Part shown: positions 32,002 through 38,736 of the stretch, piece after piece
Numbering within the stretch: position 1 is the stretch's first letter
How the letters are laid out: every line of letters begins with the position of its first letter
Origin: JAEEJA01 sp036343175
GTDB taxonomy: Bacteria; Bacillota; Clostridia; Lachnospirales; Lachnospiraceae
Length of the DNA stretch: 38,736 bases
Assembly: GCA_036343175.1 (NCBI GenBank)
Contig: JAZASR010000020.1
Span: 1-38,736, forward strand
Direction of reading: 5' to 3'
Translations under genes and position numbers: made by a program
The notes under the pieces: model-generated
What the model was told of the DNA's origin: nothing
The model's database searches: none
What the model saw: the letters and a program-made list of their open reading frames with translations, nothing else

Positions 32002-32814
32002 TTAGCTGACAGCCTTAGGCGCAACGATGATATCCACCTTATATGCCGGTGAAACTTCTTCCACTACCGGCTGCAGGAGTTCAAGGATACTTAGCTTAGC
32101 AAGCTTCACTGCTTCTTCGAAGCAATCAGACTCATTAAGACGTTCAGTAAGCTTATTAACAGCGGCAGTCTCAAATTCCTTCTGCTCTTCCGCCGTCATC
32201 TTTACAGAGCCAAAGGCGAGCCATCCCTGATCTGTGTCTCCGATCACAGTCTTTGATGGTTCAAAGCTCACCTTATTGAGTTCAGGGTATGGAACCGTTA
32301 CAGTGACCGTGAAATTGCTTTCATTGAGACGAATGTCGTCCTGATCGATCTCCGACAGGTCAACTGTATATTCGCCTGTTCCAAAAACTGTCTCATTCTG
32401 TGTCTTCGTAAATATTCCGAGCCCGCCAGGGCCTGCTTTGGTGATAGCTGTAGGTACAGATACCTCCCTTGTATCAACGATCAGTTTCTTTTCTTTTGTT
32501 GACTTTCCTATAATGACCCTGCCAAAATCTGCGGCCTTATATCCAAGGATCCCCTTATTTTCAAGAGTCAGGTCGTGATCCCCGACCGGATCGGCCTTTG
32601 TCATATTTTTATGTATTGCAGAATATTGCTGATATACAAAAATACATGCAAAGGCAATTACGATGATTAAAAGAATGAGGTTAAGTTTAAAGCTTCCGCG
32701 TCCACCCTTCTTAACACCTTTCTTTACTGCATCTGTTATTAATTCCTTAAGTTCTTTCTCATCCGCAACTATCTGCTTAGTATTCGCAGTTTCTGTATTT
32801 GTTTCATTTGCCAT
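32002..32814 (-). CDS. DUF4230-family membrane-anchored protein
   Basis: 270 residues. A hydrophilic N-terminus (1-42, with KKGVKKGGRG before the membrane), one helix at about 43-63 and an extracellular beta-rich domain (about 75-265). This domain, with KLIVDTREVSVPTAIT-type strands, a glutamate-rich helical end and a final beta-strand, fits DUF4230 (recalled from family layout). Function unknown. ATG 32814 has AAGGAA 8 bases upstream. Single gene with its own terminator; no link with the amylase is evident. Confidence 0.75.
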   Translation of the reverse strand: MANETNTETANTKQIVADEKELKELITDAVKKGVKKGGRGSFKLNLILLIIVIAFACIFVYQQYSAIHKNMTKADPVGDHDLTLENKGILGYKAADFGRVIIGKSTKEKKLIVDTREVSVPTAITKAGPGGLGIFTKTQNETVFGTGEYTVDLSEIDQDDIRLNESNFTVTVTVPYPELNKVSFEPSKTVIGDTDQGWLAFGSVKMTAEEQKEFETAAVNKLTERLNESDCFEEAVKLAKLSILELLQPVVEEVSPAYKVDIIVAPKAVS

Positions 32815-32994
32815 AAGTCTATTCCTTCTTACTTTTTATTTTTAAATAATGATAAACTCATATAAATAATATGCAATTATCAGTTACAATTTTATCACAG
32901 GTTCAAGGTTTATGGTAGTATATTCAACAAAGTCTGAAAGCTGCTCCTTTCCCTCTCTACAGACAAACCAAAATATTGAAAGGACATATTTTAT
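32815..32994. other. AT-rich upstream region at the left edge of the island
   Basis: Holds the divergent control region of the DUF4230 gene and the remnant ORF starting at 32995. I see no certain promoter. Confidence 0.3.
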
Positions 32995-33102
32995 ATGACA
33001 GATCTTGAACAGCAGGAAGCAGCTCATAAATTTGTGAATAAATGGCTGAACAAAAATCGTTTGGTAGCCATGACTCCAAAGTTTCATCTAGAAAATTACT
33101 AA
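32995..33102 (+). pseudogene. N-terminal remnant resembling an MmeI-type DNA methyltransferase
   Basis: ATG 32995 with AAAGG 12 bases before; 35 codons ending TAA. MTDLEQQEAAHKFVNKWLN reads like the start of large class I DNA methyltransferase/restriction proteins (AA-x-x-FV-x-x-W pattern, as I recall it). After NKN the text stops matching. Its C-terminal counterpart is at 37221-37379 on the same strand. Alternative: an unrelated short peptide gene. Confidence 0.5.
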
Positions 33103-33116
33103 GTTTAAATTTTCTC

Positions 33117-33145
33117 TTTACAAAAAATTTATAGTATGTTATTAT
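33117..33145 (+). promoter_or_regulatory. Promoter of the metalloprotease pair
   Basis: TTTACA (33117-33122), 17-base spacer, TATTAT (33140-33145); leader about 75 bases to ATG 33225, whose ribosome site is a run of seven G. Confidence 0.65.
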
Positions 33146-33224
33146 TATAATAAGATGTAGTGTATCTTTAGAATAGTGGATTTTATATTTCGATTAGTAA
33201 AGCAAAAAAGGGGGGGCTGTGCTA

Positions 33225-33983
33225 ATGAAAAATAAAAAGGTATCCTTGCTTATTCTCTTTCTGATCATACTTATTGTATATGTACTTTCTATTGTTCTAT
33301 CCAGATCAAAAGTTTCTGTAATTACTAACGATCAAACTGTATATATGATAAAGTTTGGGTTTCCTTTTACAGGGATCGTACAATTTGATAAAGCTCTCAC
33401 TTTTAACTATATCAATTTATTATTAGATTTTATAATAACTGCTTTACTGGTAATTCTTAGTGCTTTAGTGTGTCAGGTTATTCCTGTGAAAAAGAGTGTT
33501 TTGACTAGCGTTATTGTATGTTTTTCATTTATTTCATTTCTTTCTTGTACCTATTCCTTTGCCTCAGCAAAAATCCAAGATTGGTACCTTGTTGATTCTG
33601 GCAAGCATATGGATATAGATGGAAACTCTAAATATATGACATATATAAATATTGGAAAAGATATATGGAATGACTATAAAAGCGGTGTGATCAGAAATGA
33701 TTCAGGTAAAGTAATACAGGATGTATATTGCAGTGATACATATGCTGAAAACAGCATTAATGCAACTACATATGAAAACGGGCGGATAGTATTTAACACC
33801 TATAACATGTCCAAAAAAGATCTGAAAGAAAAAATTAATGTGGCAACCCATGAATTGGGGCATGGACTTGGTTTGGATCATAATACTTCAAATGATATCA
33901 TGTACAAGTATTCTACTGAAAGAACCAGCTTATCACAGAATGATAAAGAATCTTATGATAGATCTTACAGCAGATATAAGTAA
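33225..33983 (+). CDS. Membrane-anchored matrixin-like zinc metalloprotease
   Basis: 252 residues. Three hydrophobic helices at about 6-26, 63-85 and 90-112, then a domain outside the membrane with the extended zinc site HELGHGLGLDH at 209-219 (His209, His213, His219 as ligands, Glu210 as base) and a Met-turn candidate NDIMYKY at 223-229. The HExxHGLGLxH form is the matrixin/metzincin pattern; the catalytic domain (~120-252) is small. Start ATG 33225 follows a G-rich ribosome site; a GTG two codons earlier overlaps it. The gene is AT-rich with codon use unlike its neighbours, which suggests transfer. It shares an mRNA with the next gene (14 bases between). Substrate unknown. Confidence 0.85.
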   Translation: MKNKKVSLLILFLIILIVYVLSIVLSRSKVSVITNDQTVYMIKFGFPFTGIVQFDKALTFNYINLLLDFIITALLVILSALVCQVIPVKKSVLTSVIVCFSFISFLSCTYSFASAKIQDWYLVDSGKHMDIDGNSKYMTYINIGKDIWNDYKSGVIRNDSGKVIQDVYCSDTYAENSINATTYENGRIVFNTYNMSKKDLKEKINVATHELGHGLGLDHNTSNDIMYKYSTERTSLSQNDKESYDRSYSRYK

Positions 33984-33997
33984 AGGAGGTGATCATT

Positions 33998-34531
33998 ATG
34001 AAAAGAAAAATAATATTTTCTGTATTAGTTTTTGCAATATTGCTTGTAACAATAACTTTTAAGGACAGATCTTCAAAGCTTAATGTAAATCAGGTATTTA
34101 CCTCATATACTATTGACGTAGATAATCCTGAGGAGGTAGTTAAGGCAGCTGATAATGTATTCGTCGGAACGGTCATATCCTGTGACTCTGTCAGATACAT
34201 TAATGATCAAGCTGTTACGAACTATACAGTAAAGGTAAAAAGTAACATTAAAAACAATTTGAAAACTGATAAGACGATCACTATAGGCAAATGGGGTGGT
34301 GTAGATAAGGATCTTAAGTCATTTCAGCTTATAGAAGACGATGTAATGCCCGTTCCTGGAAATACCTATGTATTTATGGCAAATAAGCAGAATGACGGCA
34401 CTCTGTTAGTATCTGGCAAAAATTCGAATATTGAAATAACCGAAGCTGCAGATACAGATTCCATTAAAGCTTCAAAAGTCTATAAGATCTATGAAGATGC
34501 AGAAAAAAATGAATCAGGCAATAGTGACAAT
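33998..34531 (+). CDS. Exported/anchored protein with an NTR/TIMP-like pattern, partner of the protease
   Basis: 178 residues. An N-terminal hydrophobic helix (about 5-21: signal anchor or uncleaved signal) is followed by an all-beta-looking domain: AADNVFVGTVISCDSV, TNYTVKVKSNIKNN, ITIGKW, PVPGNTYVFMANK, DGTLLVSG. This succession (a strand 'A-D-x-V-F-x-G-x-V', then 'Y-T-V-K-V', and a late 'G-x-x-Y-V-F') is how netrin/TIMP and related OB-fold domains read. It is an unproven similarity; the TIMP N-terminal Cys is lacking. Its ribosome site AAAGGAGGTGATC (33982-33994) equals the complement of the 16S rRNA 3' end over 13 bases. I cannot name a known family with certainty. Confidence 0.7.
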
Positions 34532-34534
34532 TGA

Positions 34535-34696
34535 CTCCATTATACGCATTATTATGGTGTAATAAGTCGGCACTGAGTACCAGACCCCCAAAGGATCTTT
34601 CACGGGCAAGTCCATGGGCTTTACGCCCATTATTTAACCCGGGATATAACTATATCTTGATTTTTATCAAATTATTTCATATAATTAAATAACAAG
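34535..34696. other. Non-coding stretch after the protease pair
   Basis: No gene. An ATGGGC/GCCCAT hairpin (about 34612-34629) and CCCGGG nearby look like the structured ends of IS200/IS605 elements but are not proof. Positions 34640-34690 are very AT-rich. Confidence 0.3.
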
Positions 34697-34740
34697 AACG
34701 CAGAGAAACGCTTATTGCTTCTCTGCGTTTTATTTTATTT
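34697..34740 (+). terminator. Terminator of the metalloprotease pair
   Basis: AACGCAGAGAA / TTCTCTGCGTT, 11-bp stem with an 11-base loop, followed by TTTTATTTTATTTTT. Confidence 0.9.
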
Positions 34741-34754
34741 TTAGGGGAATAGCT

Positions 34755-35097
34755 ATGGATCCGTTACAGCCTTTTTTACGCTTTCTTCGGAAAAATATTA
34801 TAAAAAGATCATAGGCAGAGATGGTATCGCCCATCTCTACGAATACATAAGCAACGCTTCTGAGACCGGCAGCGCCATGGCAATCCCGGATGGAAGCATT
34901 GATATTCTTTTTGACCTTGACAAAACCAGGCCTTACGGGTATCTGGCGGGAACTGTCCTTACCGGAACTCCCATAGTATCACTTTACGGGCACATCTACT
35001 TCGGAGTCCGTTTCATGCCCGGATACATTCCTTCCTTTATTGCTCCCTTTATTAATAACCTGGTCGGTAACCGGATCGCTCTGTCTGACATCCGCTG
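34755..35097 (+). pseudogene. Broken AraC-type regulator (N-terminal domain fragment)
   Basis: ATG 34755 (AGGGG before) begins MDPLQPF; a T6 tract at 34774 shifts the frame, since the continuing homologous text (SSEKYYKKIIGRDGIAHLYEYIS, here in part; then MAIPDGSIDILFDLD) is in the next frame and stops at TGA 35095-35097. One more T would restore one frame. The IPDGSIDILFDL block and GHIYFGVRFMPGY are those of the DUF6597-type N-terminal domain of AraC regulators; the whole DNA-binding half is missing. So a double-damaged gene. Confidence 0.75.
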
Positions 35098-35176
35098 ACA
35101 ACAGGAAGCCGGCACCCTTCTGTCTCCTTCTATTCCCTTTCCCCATTTTTCAATATGGTGTCAGATCTCCATTTGC

Positions 35177-35572
35177 TCATTTTTCATCCGGCAGCATTCC
35201 GTCGTAATTCTTCAGCCAGTTCAGGACGGCTGTCCGGTTCACCTGCTGTTCCGTACCGTGGTTCGAGAATGGAAGCTCGATCAGGGAGACGTCCGCTCCG
35301 ATGGCATCGGCTTCTTTCTTATATTCTTCAGAGCCTTCCACGCTGACAAGGGTGTCCTTCGTGCCGTGGAGGATCAGGATCGGCGGCAGGTCTTCATTCA
35401 TATAGGTCAGAGGAGAAATGAACTTCACCCGGTCCGGATAGTCCGAAAGTTCCCCGCCGATGTAGGCCTCACAGATTCCCGGAGTGGCGACGCCAAGATA
35501 ATGTCCAAAGTCTGATGTCCACTGCAGGTCAACGAACGCTTTCTCAAAGTGATACGAAAGCGCTGATTTTTC
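35177..35572 (-). pseudogene. 5'-truncated alpha/beta-hydrolase (esterase) gene
   Basis: Frame open from 35572 to the stop at 35177, 131 codons with no credible start (internal ATG 35428 only gives the last 83). The text ISPLTYMNEDLPPILILHGTKD, then the late GSEEYKKEADAIG and NHGTEQ with terminal His, is the C-terminal half of BD-FAE/Aes-type esterases (LHGTKD holds the Asp, NHG the His). The N-terminal half with the oxyanion HGGG and the Ser nucleophile is gone. Divergent from the TetR gene, the usual layout for a regulated esterase. Confidence 0.75.
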
Positions 35573-35594
35573 TCATGAGAGACGGAAGAAAACT

Positions 35595-36113
35595 ATGAAC
35601 AGAAGAGAACTGCTTACATTGGAACTGCGGGAAGATATCGGACAGGCCATTCTCGACATGATGAAAGAAAAGCCGCTGGAAAAGATCACCGTGGATGACT
35701 TTTCCGAAAAGGCAAATGTCGGCCGGGCAACCTTCTACCGGCAGTTTCATTCCAAGGAGGAGGCAATTTCCTACAAGCTGAACCGGAGCTTGGCGCATTT
35801 CGCTGAAAAGCGTGGATACACTTTTAAAGGAACGGCGTCGAAGGAATTTTCAAAAGCCTTCTTTGAATTCATCTATTCCATTCGGGAAACGAATAGCCTC
35901 CTGATAGAGAATGGCTGCGAGCATTGCATCTTTGACGCCATGCGTCTTACTTTTGAAAACATGAATGAGCAGACAAACAAAAAAGAATATTATCATGACC
36001 ACTTCCGGGCTTACGGCCTGCTCGGCCTGGTGGAAGGCTGGATTGACGCGGACTATGACCTGGCGATTGACGAGATGGCGAACCTGGCTGTCGATTATTT
36101 TTACAAGGTCTGA
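35595..36113 (+). CDS. TetR/AcrR-family transcriptional regulator
   Basis: 172 residues. The HTH at about 20-55 (KITVDDFSEKANVGRATFYR) is typical TetR, followed by a helical ligand domain of the short 'TetR-like, C-terminal domain' kind. A small effector is sensed in the family, not predictable here. ATG 35595 with GGAAG 6 bases before. Base composition is more GC-rich than the neighbouring AT-rich cluster. Intact in a region full of damaged genes. A palindrome matching a TetR-type operator is at 36883-36898. Confidence 0.88.
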   Translation: MNRRELLTLELREDIGQAILDMMKEKPLEKITVDDFSEKANVGRATFYRQFHSKEEAISYKLNRSLAHFAEKRGYTFKGTASKEFSKAFFEFIYSIRETNSLLIENGCEHCIFDAMRLTFENMNEQTNKKEYYHDHFRAYGLLGLVEGWIDADYDLAIDEMANLAVDYFYKV

Positions 36114-36339
36114 AGAAGGAATACTGCTACATCATAACGCCCGGAATCCCGGACAAAAAGACAGTCTTCGGCGTGACGCGCTCCTTCTGTGAAGTCCTGA
36201 CGAAACTTCTTCGAGAATAATTCCTTTTTTAACCATTTCACCCATTCTGAAGAGCGATCCGAATTGATCAGCCCTCCGGCAATGTAGTTATTTAGTTTGA
36301 CGTGAAAAGTCAAAGGTAGCACGCCTTATTTCATTCCTG

Positions 36340-36707
36340 TTATACCTGCATGTATTTACCCAGATATTCTTCTACTTTTTCAGCGTATTCGATATAAATA
36401 CTATCGTCATTCTGAAGAATATGCCCGGAATGCGGTAATTCAAAATACTCCAGCGGGATCTTGTATTTCTCAAATTCTGTTTTTAAATAACCTGAGGCTC
36501 CTATTGGAACCACCACATCTCTCGTTCCGTAGGCACAGACCATCGGCGGAGCATCCTTGTTTACCAAAGTGCAGGCGAGATGTCTTTCATCAGCGCATCA
36601 TATTTTTCCCCGTCATTTCTATATCCATCGGAAACCTTTCCTCCGGCTGCTCTAACAAAATATGTATACACATCATCCTCAGAAATTTTCACTGACTTCT
36701 CCTTCAC
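36340..36707 (-). pseudogene. Frameshifted 3' fragment of an alpha/beta-hydrolase gene
   Basis: GTG 36707 (GGAGG 9 bases before) opens a frame MKEKSVKISEDDVYTYFVRA and on to DISPALW, which stops at TAA near 36563; the next frame continues at VNKDAPPMVCAYGTRD to the end at 36340 (C-terminal 75 residues). DISPAL-VNKDAPPM joins smoothly if one base is restored. YGTRD and the late LPHSGH are the Asp and His regions of an esterase like the one at 35177-35572, but not the same copy. No nucleophile domain. Confidence 0.65.
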
Positions 36708-36853
36708 AGCAGATTACCTCCGAATAATGTTCCACCCGCCATTAAATCAATAAGAAATCTACCGGCAAGTCTTCCAACGATTATTCCGACAAACATACAG
36801 CAAATCAACATGATCCATCTTCTTCCCGTCCTGCGTTCATTTTTATGTTTCAA
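36704..36853 (-). CDS. Small 49-residue membrane protein
   Basis: TTG 36853 with GGAGG 8 bases upstream; MKHKNERRTGRRWIMLICCM with a basic start, a helix to about residue 37 (FVGIIVGRLAGRFLIDLMAG) and a stop TGA overlapping the next GTG (GTGA), so the pair is coupled. A promoter with a palindromic operator stands just upstream. Function unknown. Confidence 0.5.
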   Translation of the reverse strand: MKHKNERRTGRRWIMLICCMFVGIIVGRLAGRFLIDLMAGGTLFGGNLL

Positions 36854-36882
36854 ACGACCCACCTCCGGTCCTTCTTACCAAG

Positions 36883-36917
36883 TGATACAAGTGTATCATT
36901 CATGGAGCCATTGTCAA
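36883..36917 (-). promoter_or_regulatory. Promoter with palindromic operator (TetR-type)
   Basis: Minus strand TTGACA (36917-36912), 16-base spacer, TACACT (36895-36890). TGATACAAGTGTATCA at 36883-36898 is a 7-bp inverted repeat covering the -10. Another half site ATGTATCATCA is at about 37012-37022. The intact TetR nearby is the obvious candidate regulator. Confidence 0.65.
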
Positions 36918-37220
36918 GCGGCCCATCCGCTTTTGAGACACTATAGTTCCATTTGTTCCATTTCGCAGCTTCAGGCTGACAGAGCTTTCTACGGCAATAT
37001 AATAAGACATATGTATCATCACTAATATGCTTTTTTACAAAATGGTGTACTCACGAAAAATGATATGCGAATTTTCCTTATAATCATATCATAAGTTCAG
37101 AGCTCATTACAGGATATCTTATGCCTTCTTTTTACTTTTACTTAATTTTTGAGCCAACATGCAGTAAACAGCCCTGCACCTGTTTGAATGATCTGATATC
37201 TGACATGTCTAAAGATTCAT
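36918..37220. other. Non-coding stretch before the methyltransferase remnant
   Basis: No gene. Contains the second half-operator, GAACAAATGGAAC-type short repeats (36949-36961), and AT-rich DNA. An unreadable frame precedes the remnant at 37221. Confidence 0.4.
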
Positions 37221-37379
37221 CTTTATGATCCTCTGATAATGCCTATTGAGCTCCGTGAAGCTCACATTGCAAATGACAAAGCTGTTATGGCTGCGTATGG
37301 CTTTGATACAAAGATATCAGAATCAGAGTGTGTAGCCGAGCTTATGAAGATGTACCAGAAACTGACTGAGCATAAATAA
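37221..37379 (+). pseudogene. C-terminal remnant of a DNA methyltransferase (MmeI/type IIG-like)
   Basis: Frame from 37221 to TAA 37377-37379 reads LYDPLIMPIELREAHIANDK, then AVMAAYGFDTK and SECVAELMKMYQKLTEHK. This is the ending of many large class I DNA methyltransferases ('LYDPLTMPPELRKAHQ-ND-AVM-AYGF', recalled). A TGA cuts the frame upstream. The rest of the gene is missing; the matching N-terminus is at 32995, same strand. Confidence 0.75.
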
Positions 37380-37400
37380 ATCATTCAAAAAGGGAGCAAA

Positions 37401-37430
37401 ATGACCGGCTTAGCTAAAGTGAAGTTCTTA
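37401..37430 (+). pseudogene. Start of a truncated downstream gene
   Basis: ATG 37401 with GGGAGC 6 bases before, reading MTGLAKVKF. It runs straight into the 3' end of the LysR gene on the other strand, so it looks like the first codons of the gene that once followed the methyltransferase. Confidence 0.4.
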
Positions 37431-38303
37431 TATCCTCTCCTGAACCTTTTCCATAAAAAATTTAACTGCCGGAGAGGGAGTCTGGTATTTCTTGGTGACG
37501 AGATAAGAGTCTATTGTTATGGCAGGATCGAAAGGTATGAAGCGAATACTATCGTTTGCAGTATTAATAAGTCCGTTCAGAGTCAAAGCTATTCCCATGC
37601 CGCTCCTGACCATAAAAGCCGCATTATAAATGAGATTATAGTTTCCTATCACATTGACTTTTTCTTTTAGCTCGAAAAATATGCTGTCATGTTCAAACTC
37701 ATGCGAAACCTGCGAGGACATTATAAAGTTCTCGCCGGAAAGGTCGTCGACAGAGACAGACTCCTTCACGGCAAGTCTGTGGTCGTTCCTTACAAGGATT
37801 CCGAAATGATCTGCTCTGTTCAGATTCAGGTAATTAAAGCGGTCGGATTGTGACGGGCCCAGCATCAGTCCAATGTCGATCAGACCTTGATCCAGTTTTT
37901 CATAAACATTTTCTGCGTTTCCGCTGAATATATGAAAGTGAATATCTGGGTACTGTTCATGGATCTCCCTCCAAATATCGGCAATAAAGGACATGATCGG
38001 AGTTTCTCCGCAGCCGATGGCGATATCGCCGGCAATATTGTCTATATCGGATTTAAACGCATCCTCTGTTTTCTCCATTAGGTCGAGTATTTCCTTGGCG
38101 CGTCCGCGCAGAAATTCGCCGTCCTCCGTTAAGGTGACATTTCTTTTGCCGCGGATCAGAAGCTGCTTGCCAAGCCGTTCTTCAAGAATCTGCATCTGAC
38201 GGGTCAGGCTCGGCTGCGCGATATGCAGGCTTTCCGCCGCGCGGGTAATATTCTTCTCCCTTGCAACCGCAAGGAAATATTCAAGCAATCTGTTTTCTAT
38301 CAT
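37428..38303 (-). CDS. LysR-family transcriptional regulator
   Basis: 291 residues. Winged HTH at 1-60 (LLEYFLAVAREKNITRAAES, SLTRQMQILEERLG), then the two-lobed effector domain with IAIGCGETPIMSF and the late GMGIALTL strands. The layout is complete and normal. ATG 38303 lacks a near ribosome site (a GGAGG lies 23 bases before) and an in-frame TAG rules out a longer start. Promoter on the minus strand: TTGACT (38367-38362), 17-base spacer, TAAACT (38344-38339). Divergent with the small ORF at 38433, a common LysR layout, so that ORF's missing operon may be its target. Confidence 0.92.
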   Translation of the reverse strand: MIENRLLEYFLAVAREKNITRAAESLHIAQPSLTRQMQILEERLGKQLLIRGKRNVTLTEDGEFLRGRAKEILDLMEKTEDAFKSDIDNIAGDIAIGCGETPIMSFIADIWREIHEQYPDIHFHIFSGNAENVYEKLDQGLIDIGLMLGPSQSDRFNYLNLNRADHFGILVRNDHRLAVKESVSVDDLSGENFIMSSQVSHEFEHDSIFFELKEKVNVIGNYNLIYNAAFMVRSGMGIALTLNGLINTANDSIRFIPFDPAITIDSYLVTKKYQTPSPAVKFFMEKVQERI

Positions 38304-38338
38304 ACTTGACTCAGGCTATGTGCCTTCCTCCTTATCAT

Positions 38339-38403
38339 AGTTTACGGCTATTATAAATCATAGTCAATAGGTATTGGATATTTTCATGCAATCTGACTAT
38401 AGT
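38339..38403. promoter_or_regulatory. Divergent promoters between LysR and small ORF
   Basis: Minus: TTGACT-17-TAAACT at 38367-38339. Plus: TTGGAT (38374-38379), 18-base spacer, TATAGT (38398-38403). ATAAATCATAG and CTATTATA-type dyads between them are the sort of place a LysR protein binds; no exact site chosen. Confidence 0.5.
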
Positions 38404-38432
38404 AAAAACAGGCTTAGGAAAGGTGGTTAGGC

Positions 38433-38636
38433 ATGACTGAACAGGAAAAGAACAAGATGATCCAGACACTTAAGGACTGCGGATGCAGCATGGATGAGAT
38501 CAAACAGTATACGGCTTTTGCTGAGCAGGGCTTGACAGGCAGACAGAAAGCAATCCTGCTCAGCCGCAGAAAAGGTGCACTTTCTGAAATGCATATGGCA
38601 AGTGAATATTACAACTCTTCAGAGCCACCTTTTTAG
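38433..38636 (+). CDS. Short hypothetical protein, probably truncated
   Basis: 67 residues, ATG 38433 with GGTGG 6 bases upstream. MTEQEKNKMIQTLKDCGCSM, then EIKQYTAFAEQG and KAILLSRRKGALSEMH, reads like small helical proteins of Clostridia adjacent to LysR-type regulators (family recalled: 'LKDCGCS--EI-KY---E-G-', often ~100 residues). It departs from that at SEMHMASEYYNSSEPPF, whose last codons lie in the repeated DNA at 38621-38677, so the end is probably foreign. Confidence 0.6.
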   Translation: MTEQEKNKMIQTLKDCGCSMDEIKQYTAFAEQGLTGRQKAILLSRRKGALSEMHMASEYYNSSEPPF

Positions 38637-38677
38637 AGCTTGAGAGCCACTTCGGATTTTATAGCTTGAGAGCCACC
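38621..38677. repeat. Repeated GAGAGCCAC motifs, end of a possible insertion sequence
   Basis: AGAGCCACC at 38621, AGCTTGAGAGCCAC at 38637 and AGCTTGAGAGCCACC at 38663 (26 bases apart). IS21-type elements carry several direct repeats of this kind at their ends. The rest would lie right of the window. A hairpin AGCCCA / TGGGCT at 38697-38726 follows. Confidence 0.5.
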
Positions 38678-38736
38678 ACTACCACAAGATATAGTAAGCC
38701 CACCTCATATAAATGAGATGGGCTCCTTTGATGTTA

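Noticed and set aside
32884..33087. 67-residue minus-strand ORF
   Set aside because: Antisense of the methyltransferase-like start at 32995, no ribosome site, no motif.
34535..34660. Minus-strand reading of a short peptide and IS200/IS605-like hairpins
   Set aside because: No start, no transposase or TnpB remnant; the hairpin alone is not enough.
36101..36322. 73-residue minus-strand ORF between TetR and the hydrolase fragment
   Set aside because: No ribosome site or recognisable motif, and it overlaps the TetR end. A plus-strand open stretch there (ending near 36221) reads plausibly but has no start; neither could be supported.
37401..37670. 89-residue plus-strand ORF
   Set aside because: Beyond its first nine codons it is antisense to the LysR gene; only the start was kept as a remnant.

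Overview
The window looks like chromosome of a Lachnospiraceae-type Firmicute (Butyrivibrio/Pseudobutyrivibrio-like; an inference from protein style, not tested). Pointers are strong GGAGG ribosome sites, AT-rich intergenic DNA with sigma-A type promoters, FabV-type enoyl reductase, YesN/YesM-type two-component genes next to sugar ABC transporters, and many small stem-loop terminators. Gene orientation is mostly minus.

Layout. 1-3.1 kb: an exported papain-like protease running off the left edge, ispF, tRNA-Gly(CCC), tRNA-Met(CAU) and fabV. 3.2-5.7 kb: minus-strand cluster GNAT acetyltransferase, MATE exporter, histidine phosphatase. 5.9-8.3 kb: divergent lrp-type regulator and aspA. 8.5-11 kb: two small ORFs (FakA-C-terminus-like and Rpn-tail-like), a 640-base non-coding stretch, and a GPH sugar transporter that appears to have lost two helices and its normal start codon. 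11-12.4 kb: soluble PAS-PAS chemoreceptor. 12.7-31.8 kb: a maltodextrin/starch block, all minus strand: exported alpha-amylase lipoprotein, glycogen/maltodextrin phosphorylase, YesN-type response regulator and YesM-type histidine kinase, MalE-like binding protein, MalF and MalG permeases, a second and larger binding protein with its own promoter, a HAD phosphatase, a cytoplasmic GH13 glucosidase and a YdbS/YdbT-like pair of membrane PH-domain proteins. No transport ATPase is present, so a shared MsmK/MsmX type ATPase elsewhere is expected. The logic is: amylase cuts starch outside, MalEFG imports the oligomers, phosphorylase and glucosidase break them down, and the two-component system probably reports on the sugar.

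32.8-37.4 kb is a mosaic accessory island. The first residues of an MmeI-like DNA methyltransferase/restriction gene (32995) and the last ~52 codons of one (37221-37379) lie on the same strand and bracket about 4 kb of other DNA: an AT-rich pair encoding a membrane-anchored matrixin-like metalloprotease and a secreted/anchored protein whose pattern resembles NTR/TIMP-type inhibitor domains, then a frameshifted and truncated AraC-type fragment, two 3' fragments of alpha/beta hydrolases, a TetR regulator and a tiny membrane protein behind a promoter with a palindromic operator. 37.4-38.7 kb: LysR regulator, a small divergent ORF cut short by a sequence with repeated ends like an insertion sequence.

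A second theme is short tandem or dispersed repeats in intergenic or linker DNA (27, ~30, 18, 18, 12, 28 and ~45 bp units), several of which have become promoters, terminators or coding tails. The most interesting items are the protease/inhibitor-like pair, the methyltransferase-bracketed island, and a set of three terminator-like modules in the leader of the response-regulator operon.
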